This document shows, in pieces, positions 46,188 to 56,795 of a stretch of DNA of 64,000 bases (position 1 is the stretch's first letter; each line of letters starts with the position of its first letter). Position numbers and translations under genes: made by a program. The stretch comes from Leptospira andrefontaineae (GTDB lineage Bacteria; Spirochaetota; Leptospiria; Leptospirales; Leptospiraceae), in assembly GCF_004770105.1 (NCBI RefSeq), contig NZ_RQEY01000005.1, positions 248,001-312,000 of the forward strand. The letters run 5' to 3'. Under the pieces are notes generated by a model. That model did no database searches. It worked only from the letters and a program-made list of their open reading frames with translations, and had not been told where the DNA came from.

Positions 46188-46588
46188 GCTATGTTAGCCC
46201 AGTTTTCGATCCTCAATCCTGGAATTTTTTGGAAATGCCTTTCGTTATTCGTAACTAAGGTATAGTTCAAATATAAAGCCGTGGATCCGATGAGTAGATC
46301 AAAGTCTTCTATCGTATTTCCTTTTTTCTGTTGAGTAGCCTTGAGTTCTCCATAGGTTTCCATAATTCCTTCGGTCAATTCTATCACCGGAAAAAGTTCT
46401 GCAATTCTTCGGACCGTTGCCAGATTTCTTTCTTTGTAAGTCGACTTCTGTGCTCCAAAGATCAATTCTCCGTAAGTGATTACGGAAACCGATTTGATAG
46501 AGTTCTTACGGTTCAAAAAATTTTGCCGAACAATGGGAACTTCTTTTAAGCTATAGATGATAATATCAGTATCAATCAAATAGCTCAT
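46184..46588 (-). CDS. vapC: VapC-type PIN-domain toxin
   Basis: A predicted Mg-dependent RNase of 134 aa, kept inactive by the partner antitoxin. The PIN acidic residues are in place: Asp6 and Asp8 (LIDTDIIIY), Glu41 (TYGELIFG), Asp95/Asp97 (IEDFDLLIGS), with TNNERHF closing the site. The start ATG at 46588 lies inside the antitoxin gene (17-bp overlap), so translation is coupled. The sequence is closer to the FitB/VapC group than to tRNA-fMet-cutting enteric VapC, but the target is unknown. Confidence 0.93.
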   Translation of the reverse strand: MSYLIDTDIIIYSLKEVPIVRQNFLNRKNSIKSVSVITYGELIFGAQKSTYKERNLATVRRIAELFPVIELTEGIMETYGELKATQQKKGNTIEDFDLLIGSTALYLNYTLVTNNERHFQKIPGLRIENWANIA

Positions 46589-46850
46589 CTGCATCTTTCC
46601 CTAATGTGTTCTTAGTACGAGAAGAACGTATATCTTTTACAATTTTGTCAGGACTTCTGTCATCTACCCAGGAGCCTGATAATTCTAGGAAACCTAAGGT
46701 CCTACGTTCGGACTCTTTATTGTCGTGTGATAGGTAGTTCTCAATCATAAGAACAACCTCTTGGCTTATGGATCTGTGTTCCATTTCGGCTCTCCTTTTT
46801 AATGCTTCGTAGAGTCTATCGTCTATATCCCTGACTTGTAAGTTTGCCAT
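46572..46850 (-). CDS. vapB: VapB/FitA-type ribbon-helix-helix antitoxin
   Basis: A 92-aa protein. The N-terminal RHH DNA-binding fold (ANLQVRDIDDRLYEALKRRA, SISQEVVLMIENYL) is followed by an acidic/basic C-terminal tail that should bind the toxin groove. It is the first gene of the pair. A double palindromic operator lies 31-63 bp upstream, as expected for autoregulation by the VapBC complex. Confidence 0.92.
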   Translation of the reverse strand: MANLQVRDIDDRLYEALKRRAEMEHRSISQEVVLMIENYLSHDNKESERRTLGFLELSGSWVDDRSPDKIVKDIRSSRTKNTLGKDADELFD

Positions 46851-46880
46851 AATCTGAACCTTACAGAAAATGGTAGGCCG

Positions 46881-46913
46881 ATTTCATGAAATTAAAAGCA
46901 AATTTCATGAAAT
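46881..46913. promoter_or_regulatory. double palindromic operator of vapBC
   Basis: Two identical perfect palindromes, ATTTCATGAAAT, at 46881-46892 and 46902-46913. Their centres are 21 bp apart, exactly two helical turns, so two RHH dimers would bind on the same DNA face. Confidence 0.85.
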
Positions 46914-47070
46914 CTTGGGTTTTAGAATAGAAAAGACGTTCCTTCGCATTCTGGAGAGTCAAAGAATGGACTCAGAAAATGAAAATTAAGAAATGAAGAA
47001 GGTCCCGGAATACTCATTCTAATTACACCTTAGAGCCTTTTTCGGAATTAGGGCTCTGAATCTATTCCAC

Positions 47071-47165
47071 TTGACCCCTTGCCCCTAAAGCCGAAAATAG
47101 GACAAAATTTAGTTCTTCTGCTCGCCGCATTTGCGCAGACGGGCATTTTCCCATAGGAGAAACTT
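47071..47165 (+). promoter_or_regulatory. rpsF operon promoter and candidate S6:S18 leader element
   Basis: TTGACC (47071) and AAAATA (47094) are 17 bp apart and form a plausible sigma-70 promoter with a weak -10. The leader then contains a stem TCTGC/GCAGA (47117-47139) with an asymmetric bulge carrying CCG. This recalls the S6:S18-binding motif known upstream of rpsF in many bacteria. AGGAG lies seven bases before the TTG start. The stretch 46914-47070 shows nothing else I can name. Confidence 0.45.
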
Positions 47166-47441
47166 TTGAGAAACTACGAGATTACTACAATCACGCGTTC
47201 AACCGCGAAGGAAGTAGCTAAAACTGAAGTCCTTGAGATCTTCAAAAAGCATTCCATCAACGTGACCGCAGAAGAAGATTGGGGTCAAAAGAAACTTTGG
47301 CATCCAATCCAACACCAAGACTACGGAATATTCACTCACTTCAAAGTGAATGCAGAACAATCCGCCTTAGAAAAGGTAGAGCGTGACTTTGGTCTAAACC
47401 AAAATTTACTTCGCTCTATGATCGTCCGCCTCAATGGCTAA
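47166..47441 (+). CDS. rpsF: 30S ribosomal protein S6
   Basis: A 91-aa protein starting at TTG with AGGAG upstream. The S6 pattern is clear (RNYEITTITRSTAKE, GQKKLWHPIQHQDYGIFTHF, LNQNLLRSMIVRL). It binds S18 on the platform of the small subunit. It is the first gene of rpsF-ssb-rpsR-rplI-dnaB and overlaps ssb by 8 bp. Confidence 0.95.
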   Translation: MRNYEITTITRSTAKEVAKTEVLEIFKKHSINVTAEEDWGQKKLWHPIQHQDYGIFTHFKVNAEQSALEKVERDFGLNQNLLRSMIVRLNG

Positions 47442-47874
47442 CGATATCAATCGGGTGACCCTTGTTGGGCGCCTGACCCGTGACCCGGAATTTAAAACCG
47501 TAAACGGGACTTCTCTTGTGAATTTTTCCTTAGCTAACGGTCGCACTTATGTAACCGGCGGAGAGAAAAAAGAGGAAACTCATTTTTTCGACTGCGAGGC
47601 TTGGGGAAAAGGCGCGGATATCATCCAGCAATACTGCAAGAAAGGCAAACAACTCGTGATCGAGGGACGCCTTAAGCAGGATACCTGGGAAACCATGGAA
47701 GGCAAGAAGGCCTCCCGCATTCGTATCGTTGTGGAAAATTTCCAGATGATAGGCGGTGCAAGGGAGAATGGAAGCGGAGAGTACGGCTCTTCCGCAAATA
47801 GCGGATCTTCTTCTTATTCATCTGCTCAAGATGATATGGGAAGTTCTGCAATGGACGACGATATACCTTTTTAA
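47434..47874 (+). CDS. ssb: single-stranded DNA-binding protein
   Basis: A 146-aa OB-fold protein ([54 protein letters not shown]) with a Ser/Gly linker and the conserved acidic tip DDDIPF that recruits repair and replication partners. The position between rpsF and rpsR is classic. Confidence 0.97.
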   Translation: MANDINRVTLVGRLTRDPEFKTVNGTSLVNFSLANGRTYVTGGEKKEETHFFDCEAWGKGADIIQQYCKKGKQLVIEGRLKQDTWETMEGKKASRIRIVVENFQMIGGARENGSGEYGSSANSGSSSYSSAQDDMGSSAMDDDIPF

Positions 47875-47888
47875 CGAGGACAAAACTC

Positions 47889-48203
47889 ATGTCAGATAAC
47901 GAAGTACAAGAAGAAACAAAGCAGGAAATGACTGCTGAGGGCATGCCTTTAGATCAAGATGGAGGACGCCCCCCTAAAAAACAAAACAAGTATAAGAAGA
48001 AAGTTTGCCGTTTTACTGCAGACCCTGAGCTTGCTAAACAAATTAATTATAAGAATACTGAACTTTTGGAAAGATTCATCACTAACCGTGGTAAGATCAT
48101 TCCAAGAAGAATTACCGGAACTTCTGCTAAGTATCAAAGAATACTTGCAAGAGAGATCCGCAAAGCGCGTAGCATCGGTCTTCTGCCGTTCAAAGTAAAC
48201 TAA
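47889..48203 (+). CDS. rpsR: 30S ribosomal protein S18, N-terminally extended
   Basis: The 104-aa protein has the S18 core ([47 protein letters not shown]). An extra N-terminal stretch of about 30 residues is mostly acidic ([15 protein letters not shown]) and then basic. Only one Cys of the usual Cys pair remains, pointing to a zinc-free form. AACGAGGA precedes the ATG. Confidence 0.95.
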   Translation: MSDNEVQEETKQEMTAEGMPLDQDGGRPPKKQNKYKKKVCRFTADPELAKQINYKNTELLERFITNRGKIIPRRITGTSAKYQRILAREIRKARSIGLLPFKVN

Positions 48204-48213
48204 GGAGAAACTA

Positions 48214-48678
48214 ATGAGAGTAATATTACAAAAAGATGTTTCTAACTTAGGAGACGCTGGGGACGTTAGGGAAGTAGCGGACGGTTTTGCTCGTAATTTT
48301 CTTTTCCCTCAAAGACTTGCTGTAAGAGCTTCTGAAGGTAAGACCAAAATGGCTCTTCACCAAAAGAAACTTGCAGATCTTAAAAAAGAAAAACGCAAGA
48401 AAGATATGGAATCTGTATCTTCTGGATTGAACGGAAAAGAATTCGAAATTTCCGTAAAAACCGGAGGCGGGGATAAACTTTTTGGAGCGGTAACTCCTGC
48501 TGATGTAGCAGCTTTGTTGAAAACCGCAGGATTCGAAGTAGACAAACGTAAAATCGAATTCCCAGAGCCTATCCGTAACCTAGGTTCCTATAAATTAAAA
48601 GTGCGTCTTGCAGAAGGTATCCTCCCAACTATCACAGTTCATGTGAAGAAAGAGGAAGTCGTTTCTACCGAAGCGTAA
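48214..48678 (+). CDS. rplI: 50S ribosomal protein L9
   Basis: A 154-aa protein: the N-terminal rRNA-binding domain (RVILQKDVSNLGDAGDVREV, GFARNFLFPQRLA), the long connecting helix, and the C-terminal domain (GGDKLFGAVTPADVAALL). AAGGAG precedes the ATG. Confidence 0.97.
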   Translation: MRVILQKDVSNLGDAGDVREVADGFARNFLFPQRLAVRASEGKTKMALHQKKLADLKKEKRKKDMESVSSGLNGKEFEISVKTGGGDKLFGAVTPADVAALLKTAGFEVDKRKIEFPEPIRNLGSYKLKVRLAEGILPTITVHVKKEEVVSTEA

Positions 48679-48690
48679 GCCGGAACTAGA

Positions 48691-50013
48691 ATGCAATCCG
48701 ACTCCTTGTTCGAACTGGAATCCGAGAAATCTTTTCTCGGATTTCTGCTTCTTAAGGGAGCGGATAATCTAATCGATATCCCCCTCGTTCCTGAGGATTT
48801 TTACCAAGATACAAACAGAAGAATTTACAAGGCAATTCTTGACCTTGTGGACAAAAGGACCGCAGTAGATCCGGTTTCTGTCCTAAACTTCTTAAAAGAA
48901 AACTCTCTACTCAAAGATCCAGAAAGAGAATACGAATATATTTATTCTCTCTATAAGGATTCTGTAGTTTCCCATCCACTGGGTTATTATGCGGAAAGGA
49001 TCAAACGTCTTTCTGAAAGAAGAAAATATTCTAAATTATTAATGAACGCCCTGGAACTGATCCAGAAAGAACCGGGTGAAAACGAATCAGTATTCAATCA
49101 AATTGAACAAAGCCTTACAGATGTTTCTAGATCTGCGGACGTAAAAGGACTTCTTCCAGTTTCCGGAGATAAGGCGGCACTTTCCGAATATATCAAAGAG
49201 ATCATGGAGAGTAGAGGCCAGATAAAAGGTCTTCGAACGAATTTTACTCAGTTCGATGAGATGACTTCCGGCTTAAAAGAATACGAGATGATGGTCTTGG
49301 CTGCGAGACCTGGTAACGGTAAGACTACCTTGGCATTGAATATCGCATCCAATGTGGCTCTCATTCATAACCGACCTGTGGTCATCTTCTCCTTGGAGAT
49401 GAGTAGGATGGAACTTCTGCTCAAACTTGTATGCTCTTACGCTCAGGTAGAATCCAATAAATTAAAACGTTCTGAAGTCACTAAGTCGGATGCACCTAAA
49501 CTGATCGATGCAATTATAAAGGTAACTTCTTCTCCCATTTATATAGATGATTCCGGTGCACTGAGTGTGGATGACTTTAAGGGAAGGGTTCGTAAACTTC
49601 TCACCAACGAAACTCTTGGGCTCATCATCGTAGACTACTTACAGCTCATGAATGATCCTAAAAATAGGGACGGGGGAAGGCAACAAGAGGTGTCTTCGAT
49701 TTCCAGGGCGCTTAAGCAGATGGCCAAAGAAGCAAGATGTCCTGTGATCGCGCTTTCCCAGATGAACCGCTCCATCGAGCAGAGATCCAAGGACCAAAGA
49801 CCTCAACTTGCGGACTTAAGGGAGTCGGGTGCGATCGAGCAGGATGCGGATATTGTTACATTCATTTATCGCGGAGAGAAGGGTAAGGACGAAGAGGAAG
49901 ATCCTAGAATGAAGGGGATGGCGGAGATCATCATCGCCAAAAATAGGTCTGGACCAACCGGCTCTTTTCCACTTGCCTTCCGACCTGAACTTTCCAGATT
50001 TGATAACGTGTAG
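48691..50013 (+). CDS. dnaB: replicative DNA helicase DnaB
   Basis: Hexameric helicase at the replication fork, 440 aa. The N-terminal DnaG-interacting domain ([14 protein letters not shown]) is followed by the RecA-like motor: Walker [30 protein letters not shown] (H1a), Walker [13 protein letters not shown], and [20 protein letters not shown] with the arginine-finger region. There is no intein. It is the last gene of the rpsF operon. Confidence 0.97.
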   Translation: MQSDSLFELESEKSFLGFLLLKGADNLIDIPLVPEDFYQDTNRRIYKAILDLVDKRTAVDPVSVLNFLKENSLLKDPEREYEYIYSLYKDSVVSHPLGYYAERIKRLSERRKYSKLLMNALELIQKEPGENESVFNQIEQSLTDVSRSADVKGLLPVSGDKAALSEYIKEIMESRGQIKGLRTNFTQFDEMTSGLKEYEMMVLAARPGNGKTTLALNIASNVALIHNRPVVIFSLEMSRMELLLKLVCSYAQVESNKLKRSEVTKSDAPKLIDAIIKVTSSPIYIDDSGALSVDDFKGRVRKLLTNETLGLIIVDYLQLMNDPKNRDGGRQQEVSSISRALKQMAKEARCPVIALSQMNRSIEQRSKDQRPQLADLRESGAIEQDADIVTFIYRGEKGKDEEEDPRMKGMAEIIIAKNRSGPTGSFPLAFRPELSRFDNV

Positions 50014-50109
50014 ATTCGGAAAGAACGAATTTCGCAAAACGGTAGTCTGATTCGGATGTTAACCGAACTGGACGCGCACTCATATAATAAATAAGGAACT
50101 GGAATTTCT

Positions 50110-51915
50110 TTGGAAGATTGGATTTTAGAAGGTTATAAATCAAGAGCCTGGGCAGGAGAAGTAACTGAGGCCCAAGAAGGAAAAACTCTCACTCTATTCG
50201 GTTGGTCTTTCCGATTCCGGGACCAAGGCGGGGTTATCTTTGTGGATCTCCGTGATAGAACAGGGATCCTGCAAGTAGTATTACGTAAAGAAATACTGGG
50301 AGAAAACTTTGCTTCTGCGGAAAAGATCCGCTCCGAGTATGTGATCGCAGTCCAAGGAAAGCTTAAAAAAAGGGATGCAGAAAGTATCAATCCCAAGATG
50401 AAAACCGGGACGATTGAACTTGTTGTAGACCAACTGATTATTCTGAACTCGGCAAAAACTCCTCCTTTCTCCCTGGATGAATTCGAAGAGATCTCCGAAG
50501 AAAATAGACTCAAATACAGATATTTGGATTTCAGAAGGGACGAACTCAAAAACAGGATGTTGAAACGTCATGAGTTCGTATTCGCAATTCGTAATTATCT
50601 AAATTCTCGCAAATTCGTAGAGATAGAAACTCCTATCCTGAACAAGTCCACTCCGGAAGGAGCACGTGACTTTTTGGTTCCTTCTCGCTTAAACCCGAAT
50701 TCATTTTATGCTCTTCCTCAATCTCCTCAGATCTTTAAGCAGATCCTGATGGTTGGAGGAATGGAGAGATATTTCCAAATAGTAAAATGTTTCAGAGACG
50801 AGGATCTGAGAGCGGACAGGCAGCCTGAGTTTACTCAGTTGGATATGGAATTCTCCTTTGTTTCCCAAGAAGAGATCCTATCCGAGATCGAAGGTCTATT
50901 TTCCAAAGTGATGAAAGACGTATTCTCTTTGGATTTCAAGGGTCCTTTCTCCAGAATGCCTTATAAACAAGCCATGGAAGAATACGGTTCCGATAAACCG
51001 GATCTTCGTTTTGGAATGAAACTTGTAGATGTTTCCGAAATCGTAAAAGATTCGGATTTCCAAGTATTTGCAGGTGCTGTTGCAAACGGCGGAGTAGTAA
51101 AGGCAGTCTGCGTTCCTGGCGGTTCTGTGATTTCCAGAAAGGAGATCGAAGATCTGACTGCTTGGTTGAACAGAGATTATAAAGCAAAAGGCCTCGCATA
51201 CATGAAACACGGGGCAGAAGGATTAGAATCCACTATTACAAAACGATTCACTCCGGAAGCTCTTTCTAAAATTGCAAATGCTGTCGGCTCAAAAGAAGGG
51301 GACATGGTCTTTTTCGGAGCGGATGAAAGAGAAATCGTAAATCATTCTCTCGGCGCACTCCGTCTGAAACTTTCGGAAAGATTTGACAAACCTGCAGAAG
51401 GAAGCTTTCATATTTCCTGGATCGTGGACTTTCCTATGTTCGAGTGGAACAAGGACAACAAACGTTGGGATTCCTTGCATCACCCGTTCACTTCTCCTGG
51501 AGATTCCAGTTTGGAAATTTTTTCTTCCGAGGAAAGACTCCAAAAAGAAGCAGGAAATGCTCTCGCAAAGGCCTATGATCTGGTGCTAAATGGTGTGGAG
51601 ATCGGTGGAGGTTCCATTCGTATCCATTCCAAAGATGTGCAGACTCGAGTCTTCTCCACTTTGGGGATCGGACCTGAGGAAGCTAAAGAAAAATTCGGCT
51701 TCTTATTGGAGGCCTTGGAATATGGGGCACCTCCTCACGGAGGGATTGCATTCGGTATTGATAGGATCTTGATGCTGATGACCGGCGGAAAATCCATCCG
51801 AGATGTGATCGCATTCCCTAAAACACAGAAGGGTGTTTGTTTGATGAGCGAATGTCCGTCTGAAGTGGAAGAGAAACAGCTCCAAGAATTGAAGCTTAGG
51901 TTGATAAAGGTTTAA
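50110..51915 (+). CDS. aspS: aspartyl-tRNA synthetase (bacterial type)
   Basis: Class II synthetase of 601 aa starting at TTG. The OB anticodon-binding domain, motif 2 ([23 protein letters not shown] region), the bacterial GAD insertion (about residues 290-420) and motif 3 ([17 protein letters not shown]) are present. It heads the operon aspS-phoH-pgpH-ybeY-recO-argS-cinA. Its stop is a few bases before the likely phoH start. Confidence 0.96.
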   Translation: MEDWILEGYKSRAWAGEVTEAQEGKTLTLFGWSFRFRDQGGVIFVDLRDRTGILQVVLRKEILGENFASAEKIRSEYVIAVQGKLKKRDAESINPKMKTGTIELVVDQLIILNSAKTPPFSLDEFEEISEENRLKYRYLDFRRDELKNRMLKRHEFVFAIRNYLNSRKFVEIETPILNKSTPEGARDFLVPSRLNPNSFYALPQSPQIFKQILMVGGMERYFQIVKCFRDEDLRADRQPEFTQLDMEFSFVSQEEILSEIEGLFSKVMKDVFSLDFKGPFSRMPYKQAMEEYGSDKPDLRFGMKLVDVSEIVKDSDFQVFAGAVANGGVVKAVCVPGGSVISRKEIEDLTAWLNRDYKAKGLAYMKHGAEGLESTITKRFTPEALSKIANAVGSKEGDMVFFGADEREIVNHSLGALRLKLSERFDKPAEGSFHISWIVDFPMFEWNKDNKRWDSLHHPFTSPGDSSLEIFSSEERLQKEAGNALAKAYDLVLNGVEIGGGSIRIHSKDVQTRVFSTLGIGPEEAKEKFGFLLEALEYGAPPHGGIAFGIDRILMLMTGGKSIRDVIAFPKTQKGVCLMSECPSEVEEKQLQELKLRLIKV

Positions 51916-51919
51916 TCGT

Positions 51920-52888
51920 ATCAGGAAAGAACAATTTACTTTCGAAAACCAAGACCTGTATCGTAAGATCTGCGGGATCAACGATGCAGGTGTCAAAAAT
52001 TTGGAAAAACAATTGGAGATCGATCTAATCCCGAGAGGTAACGGTTTCCAGGTAGAAGGAATTCCTACAAAGGTTGAATTCGCTTTAGATTTTTTCAGAT
52101 TATTAGAAACCAATTATCGGGACAGGCCGGATCGTGATTTTACGGATTCTTTCGATTTCGGATATCTTCTTAAACAAGCTACTCGGGAAAAGAAGAAGGA
52201 AGAGCGTAAGTCGGATGATGAGCCCTTCAAACCTACCGAAAAAATACTCACCACTTATAAGGGAAAACATCTTTATTCCAGAACGAAAAACCAAGAAAAG
52301 TATATTCAATCTTTCTTAAATAATCTGATCACTTTCGGGATTGGCCCTGCCGGAACAGGAAAAACATTCTTATCCGTAGCAATGGCTTGTAGATTTTTAC
52401 AGAATGGAATCGTGGATAAGATCGTTTTAACTAGACCTGCGGTAGAAGCGGGAGAGAATCTTGGATTTTTACCTGGGGACTTAAACCAAAAAGTGGATCC
52501 GTATCTTCGTCCAGTCTATGATGCTTTGAACGAATGTATCGGTTTTGAAAAAACACAAGAATATATCGCACTTACTAAAATTGAGATCGCACCCGTCGCA
52601 TTCATGAGAGGAAGGACTCTTTCCAAAAGTTTTATCATTTTGGATGAGGCCCAAAACTGTACTCTTGCACAACTAAAGATGATTATGACCCGTTTGGGCC
52701 GGAATTCCAGGATGTGTATCTCAGGCGACGTGACCCAAATCGACTTAGAACATGGTAGATCCGGTTTCGATCGTGTGGTAAACTTGTTTAGACAGACGGA
52801 AGGAATTGGTCAGGTGTTTTTTGGAAAAGAAGATATCACCCGACATCCTTTGGTTGAAACCATCGTGAGGAAGTTCGAGGAATTGTAA
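51920..52888 (+). CDS. phoH: PhoH-family ATPase; start codon unusual
   Basis: P-loop ATPase of the PhoH/YbeZ group, linked to YbeY and RNA metabolism. Walker A is [15 protein letters not shown], Walker B is [10 protein letters not shown], and [16 protein letters not shown] and GDVTQIDL are family motifs. The first ordinary start (TTG, 52001) would cut off part of the conserved N-terminal domain. The frame stays open upstream and reads [19 protein letters not shown], as expected for PhoH, but it has no ATG, GTG or TTG back to the stop at 51905. I suggest initiation at ATC (51920), nine bases after AAAGG. A frameshift or sequencing error is the alternative. Confidence 0.8.
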   Translation: MRKEQFTFENQDLYRKICGINDAGVKNLEKQLEIDLIPRGNGFQVEGIPTKVEFALDFFRLLETNYRDRPDRDFTDSFDFGYLLKQATREKKKEERKSDDEPFKPTEKILTTYKGKHLYSRTKNQEKYIQSFLNNLITFGIGPAGTGKTFLSVAMACRFLQNGIVDKIVLTRPAVEAGENLGFLPGDLNQKVDPYLRPVYDALNECIGFEKTQEYIALTKIEIAPVAFMRGRTLSKSFIILDEAQNCTLAQLKMIMTRLGRNSRMCISGDVTQIDLEHGRSGFDRVVNLFRQTEGIGQVFFGKEDITRHPLVETIVRKFEEL

Positions 52889-55296
52889 TGTTTCCTTTGG
52901 GATCACTTTTAGAAAGAGGGATGGCTTGGATCACGGATACTTTGACCAAGATCCGTCCGATTTCTTTCGTGAGAAAATTCCAGGTAATCCTCACGGCGAT
53001 CACTTTGATCATCGTGACTTGGATGCTTGCGATCCCATTTTTCGGTCAGGACAAAATTAATCTTTCCCAAGACGGTCCTTATTCGGAAGGCAAGAATGCT
53101 TTGGATAAGGTTGTCTCCACCAAAGATATAGTTTACGAAGACGAAGAAAAAACCAAAGCCAAAAGACTGAAGGCCTTCCAATCTGCCCCGAATTTTTTTG
53201 ATAGAGATTATAGAGTTCTAATAGAGGTCATTCGCCCAGCTATCCAAGAAGATATGGAGAAGTATAGGGAACCAAAACCGACAGGAGAAGTGAAAACTTC
53301 TGCAGAATTGCTGGCCGCAGTTCCAAGATGGAAGAACAGATCCAAAGAAGAGTTGGAACTTCTACTTAAAACCCCTGGGAAATCCAGAGTTAGGGATTTA
53401 GTCCAACAATATAGCAATTTAGTTTTTTCTAATTTTTGTATTTTGAGAGACCAACCGGCGGATTATTCTGCGATCCGTACCGCTGAAGCAAGAATTCGTA
53501 ACTCGGGTGCGAGTGGAAATAAAGAACAGATCTCTTCTGTAGAGGGAACACTTGTAATCCCTCGTATGTATCTGTATAGGGATAGCGCTACTATAGATAC
53601 TTTGAATCGTATGGCTGCGGAGAAATTACAAGCCACAGATCCTCAGCTTCTTTCTATTATCCAAAAACTTGCTCTTACTTATGTGTATTCTAACCCTGCT
53701 TGTACTTATAATGCGGAAGAAACCAAAAATCAAAAACAAGCCGTCATGGATAGGACGGAGCCTGTTAGTAGTCGGATCAATGCAGGAGAAACTATAGTAA
53801 AAGCAGGGGAGATCATCACTCCCGATATTTATCAAAAATTACTAATAGTAAATAGATACGCTACTCGTGCGAATATTGCATCCATCACATCTATTCTTCT
53901 TATCCAATCCATTTTTGTAATTATAGTTTATGCGTTTTTGAAGAAGTACAATCCAAAACGTTTGAATGACGTATCGAGTAACGTGATCGTATTCACATTG
54001 ATCTGGTCTTTGGTGTTATGGGCTTACTTGGCGTCCAAGGCGTTTTTCAGTTTCGAGAATAGTTACGATTCCGTCTTTTACTTCGCACTTGTGATCCCGA
54101 CCGGAATGGTTTGTCTGATCCTGTCCATGATCTATGACGAACAATTGTCGATTGCGATCGGATTCTTCCTTTCCTTCTTCGTGTTTGCTGCTTCCAGATA
54201 TAATCCTACTTCTTTCATACTTGCTTTCGTGATGACCGTAGTCGCGGCAACATATGGAAGAAAAATGAGAAAGAGGATCGATTTTATCAAGGCAGGCTTC
54301 TATATGGCCTTGGTCCAGATGTTGATCTCTTCTTCCGGATATTTATTCGATTCTAGGAATTATTGGGTGGCTGTTCCATCCGGTTCTCATTTGAGAGACC
54401 TTTGGGAATCGAATATATTCAGATTGTATTTATTATGTTTAGTGAATGGATTTGTTTGTTCCACTTTGACTCAGTTGCTTCTTCCAATTTACGAGTATGT
54501 ATTTAATATACCTACTAGATTTAAGTTGTTGGAGCTTGCAGATACCGGCCATCCATTGCTGCAGGATTTGCTGACAAAGGCACCTTCTACTTATACACAT
54601 ACGTTTTTGGTGGCTGCTATGTCCGAAAGGGCGGCCCAAAATTTGGAATTGGATTGGCTTTTGACTAGAGTGGGTGTGTATTTCCACGATATCGGTAAGA
54701 TCCCGAATGCAGGATTTTTCGTAGAGAACCAGCACTTGATCCCTAAAAAGGAAAACATTGATAAGAATAATCCTGCAAAAGCTGCGAAGATCGTGATCGA
54801 TCATGTCTTGGACGGAATAGAGATGGCGAAGAAGGCGAGGCTTCCAAGAGAAGTGATCGATTTTATTCCGGAACATCATGGAACTTCTACCATGGCGTTT
54901 TTCTATCATAAGGCACTTGCTGAACTTTCTCCTTCTCAGAAGAAGAAGCTGAAAAAAGCAGACTTTCAATATCCTGGCCCTAAACCTCAAAGAAAAGAAA
55001 CTGCGATCGTGATGATCGCGGATAGTTTGGAAGCAGCGAGTAGATCCTTGGAAGAAGTAACTCCGGAAGCTTTGGATGCACTCATCACCAAGATCGTGAA
55101 CGGAAAATTAGCAGAGAACCAATTAGATGAATGTGGACTTACCTTGGGAGATCTGGAAGTAGTAAAATATTCTTTCAAAGAAGTTCTTCTTTCTAGTCTT
55201 CACTCTAGACCTAAATATCCTAAACCTGAGGATACAAAAGCTTTAGAGGAGAAGAACAAAAATATTTTGGGGAAACACGCCCCTAAGAGTCACTGA
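52888..55296 (+). CDS. pgpH: 7TM-HD c-di-AMP phosphodiesterase (PgpH-like)
   Basis: A membrane protein of 802 aa. After one N-terminal membrane segment comes a large extracytoplasmic 7TMR-HDED domain (about residues 55-320), then seven membrane segments and a cytoplasmic HD domain. The metal motifs are [38 protein letters not shown] and [15 protein letters not shown]. PgpH enzymes cleave c-di-AMP; here activity is inferred from intact motifs. The ATG overlaps the phoH stop by 1 bp; phoH-pgpH-ybeY is a widespread cluster. Confidence 0.9.
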   Translation: MFPLGSLLERGMAWITDTLTKIRPISFVRKFQVILTAITLIIVTWMLAIPFFGQDKINLSQDGPYSEGKNALDKVVSTKDIVYEDEEKTKAKRLKAFQSAPNFFDRDYRVLIEVIRPAIQEDMEKYREPKPTGEVKTSAELLAAVPRWKNRSKEELELLLKTPGKSRVRDLVQQYSNLVFSNFCILRDQPADYSAIRTAEARIRNSGASGNKEQISSVEGTLVIPRMYLYRDSATIDTLNRMAAEKLQATDPQLLSIIQKLALTYVYSNPACTYNAEETKNQKQAVMDRTEPVSSRINAGETIVKAGEIITPDIYQKLLIVNRYATRANIASITSILLIQSIFVIIVYAFLKKYNPKRLNDVSSNVIVFTLIWSLVLWAYLASKAFFSFENSYDSVFYFALVIPTGMVCLILSMIYDEQLSIAIGFFLSFFVFAASRYNPTSFILAFVMTVVAATYGRKMRKRIDFIKAGFYMALVQMLISSSGYLFDSRNYWVAVPSGSHLRDLWESNIFRLYLLCLVNGFVCSTLTQLLLPIYEYVFNIPTRFKLLELADTGHPLLQDLLTKAPSTYTHTFLVAAMSERAAQNLELDWLLTRVGVYFHDIGKIPNAGFFVENQHLIPKKENIDKNNPAKAAKIVIDHVLDGIEMAKKARLPREVIDFIPEHHGTSTMAFFYHKALAELSPSQKKKLKKADFQYPGPKPQRKETAIVMIADSLEAASRSLEEVTPEALDALITKIVNGKLAENQLDECGLTLGDLEVVKYSFKEVLLSSLHSRPKYPKPEDTKALEEKNKNILGKHAPKSH

Positions 55297-55297
55297 C

Positions 55298-55780
55298 TTG
55301 TTCGAGTTCTCTTCGGATTTCGATCCGAATTCTCTTCCTATATGGTTGTCCGAATCTGCTCTGGAATCTCGTTGGAAAATTCTAAGTGCATTCTCTTTTC
55401 CTAATATAAATACTCATGTTTCCTTGGTTCTAACCGACGATGAATCCATTCGGGAATTGAATCGAGTCAGAAGAGGAAAGGATTATGCGACAGATGTTCT
55501 TTCTTTTCCTTTAAGTTTTGATCTAACTCCTTGGGAACTTCCCCCGAATAAAAAAGAAAACTTCGGACCAATCTTAAGTTTAGGTGAGATAGTGATCTCT
55601 TGGGACACATGCAAGGCCCAGGCGAAGAGTATAGGTCATAGCGAAGAAGATGAATTTTTCAGATTATTTGTGCACGGTTTTTTACATTTAATCGGTTACG
55701 ATCATGAACGAGGAGAAGAAGACGAGGCTCTAATGAAGGAGAAGGAGGATCTATGTCTGGATCTGGTACTGGGGCCTTAA
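55298..55780 (+). CDS. ybeY: endoribonuclease / rRNA maturation factor YbeY
   Basis: A metal-dependent RNase needed for 16S rRNA 3'-end maturation, 160 aa from a TTG. The zinc site HGFLHLIGYDH (HxxxHxxxxxH) is intact, as is RGKDYATDVLSFPL. It starts 2 bp after pgpH and overlaps recO by 28 bp. Confidence 0.94.
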   Translation: MFEFSSDFDPNSLPIWLSESALESRWKILSAFSFPNINTHVSLVLTDDESIRELNRVRRGKDYATDVLSFPLSFDLTPWELPPNKKENFGPILSLGEIVISWDTCKAQAKSIGHSEEDEFFRLFVHGFLHLIGYDHERGEEDEALMKEKEDLCLDLVLGP

Positions 55781-56526
55781 AAAAAACCACAGGGATCGTG
55801 ATGGAAAGCCGTATCCTTCCCGAAGGAGATGCGTTCTTGCGACTTCTACCAGAAGAAGGAGAAGTAGGAAGTTTTCGTGTAAAAGGGATCAAAAAAAGTA
55901 AAACAAGACCTATTGCGGCAGTGGAACCTGGATCTCTTACTGTATTAGATTATTATTTCACCCAAGGAAGAGAAACGTTTAACGTAAAAGAGATCGGGTT
56001 AATCAGAAGGTTCGATAAGGCAAAGACAGGATATTCAGGAACGGTTTTGGTTTCTTATCTTGTGGAACTAGTTTCTTCCTTTTTGACAGAAGGAGGTTCT
56101 CATCCGATGGAGTATAAACTTCTTCTGGGAGCCTTAAAGGAATTGGATGAAGACGGTTATAAACCCGTGTTCTTGCCATTTTTCAAACTAAAGTTATTAT
56201 ATGTGGGAGGGTTTTTAGCTAAGGAGCTGGAATGTGCGAGCTGCGGAAAAAATCTTTCCGAGATCCAGTCCTGCACTTTAGACGAGACTCATTTCGAGAT
56301 AGTCTGCGGGGATTGCGGTAATCCTAAACCGGACAAGTACGGACTCGTATTATTCGTCCAAGACTGCCTAGCCTTGAGATACAGAGATCTGAAGGACAAA
56401 AAGATTTCCCTTGAACTCCTGAAGGAGGCGGATAGCTTAAGCAACCGGGCCTTAAAACCTCTTCTAGGAAGAAGACTTAAATCGGAACCGATGCTCTACG
56501 AATCCTTAGGGGAAAATCTTGGATAA
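55753..56526 (+). CDS. recO: DNA repair protein RecO
   Basis: Loads RecA on SSB-coated gaps together with RecR. The 257-aa protein has the N-terminal OB fold (TTGIVMESRILPEGDAFLRL, GSFRVKGIKKSKTR) and the helical C-terminal part with a four-Cys zinc finger (CASCGKN, CGDCGNPK). AAGGAGAAGGAGG precedes the ATG. It overlaps ybeY. Confidence 0.9.
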   Translation: MSGSGTGALKKTTGIVMESRILPEGDAFLRLLPEEGEVGSFRVKGIKKSKTRPIAAVEPGSLTVLDYYFTQGRETFNVKEIGLIRRFDKAKTGYSGTVLVSYLVELVSSFLTEGGSHPMEYKLLLGALKELDEDGYKPVFLPFFKLKLLYVGGFLAKELECASCGKNLSEIQSCTLDETHFEIVCGDCGNPKPDKYGLVLFVQDCLALRYRDLKDKKISLELLKEADSLSNRALKPLLGRRLKSEPMLYESLGENLG

Positions 56527-56776
56527 ACTTTTTAGAACTGCATTTTTACTCATATATACTGTAGGCCTGATTTTTCTGATCGTTCTTCAGGAAAGATGGG
56601 GGAAAAAGGATATTCCTCCTCGTCCCGTAATAGCCGAGACCCCTAGGAATTGCCAATATCTTGAATGTATCCTAAGGGAGAAAAATCTGGTCCTTGGGGC
56701 ACTGGATAAAAGTTGGAAACTGATCGGAAGCAAAAGAATGTTTCCGGATTGGGATGATAACTCCCCTAAAAAATAG
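56519..56776 (+). CDS. small single-pass membrane protein
   Basis: An 85-aa protein starting at TTG inside the recO end, with AGGGG upstream. One N-terminal membrane segment ([16 protein letters not shown]) is followed by a short hydrophilic tail with two Cys (RNCQYLEC). It is not recognised. Its place in a tight operon and its ribosome site support it. Confidence 0.65.
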   Translation: MDKLFRTAFLLIYTVGLIFLIVLQERWGKKDIPPRPVIAETPRNCQYLECILREKNLVLGALDKSWKLIGSKRMFPDWDDNSPKK

Positions 56777-56795
56777 GAACTACTACAAACATAGA

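Noticed and set aside
54439..54990. 183-aa minus-strand frame inside pgpH
   Set aside because: Antisense to the conserved HD domain; composition is that of a shadow frame.
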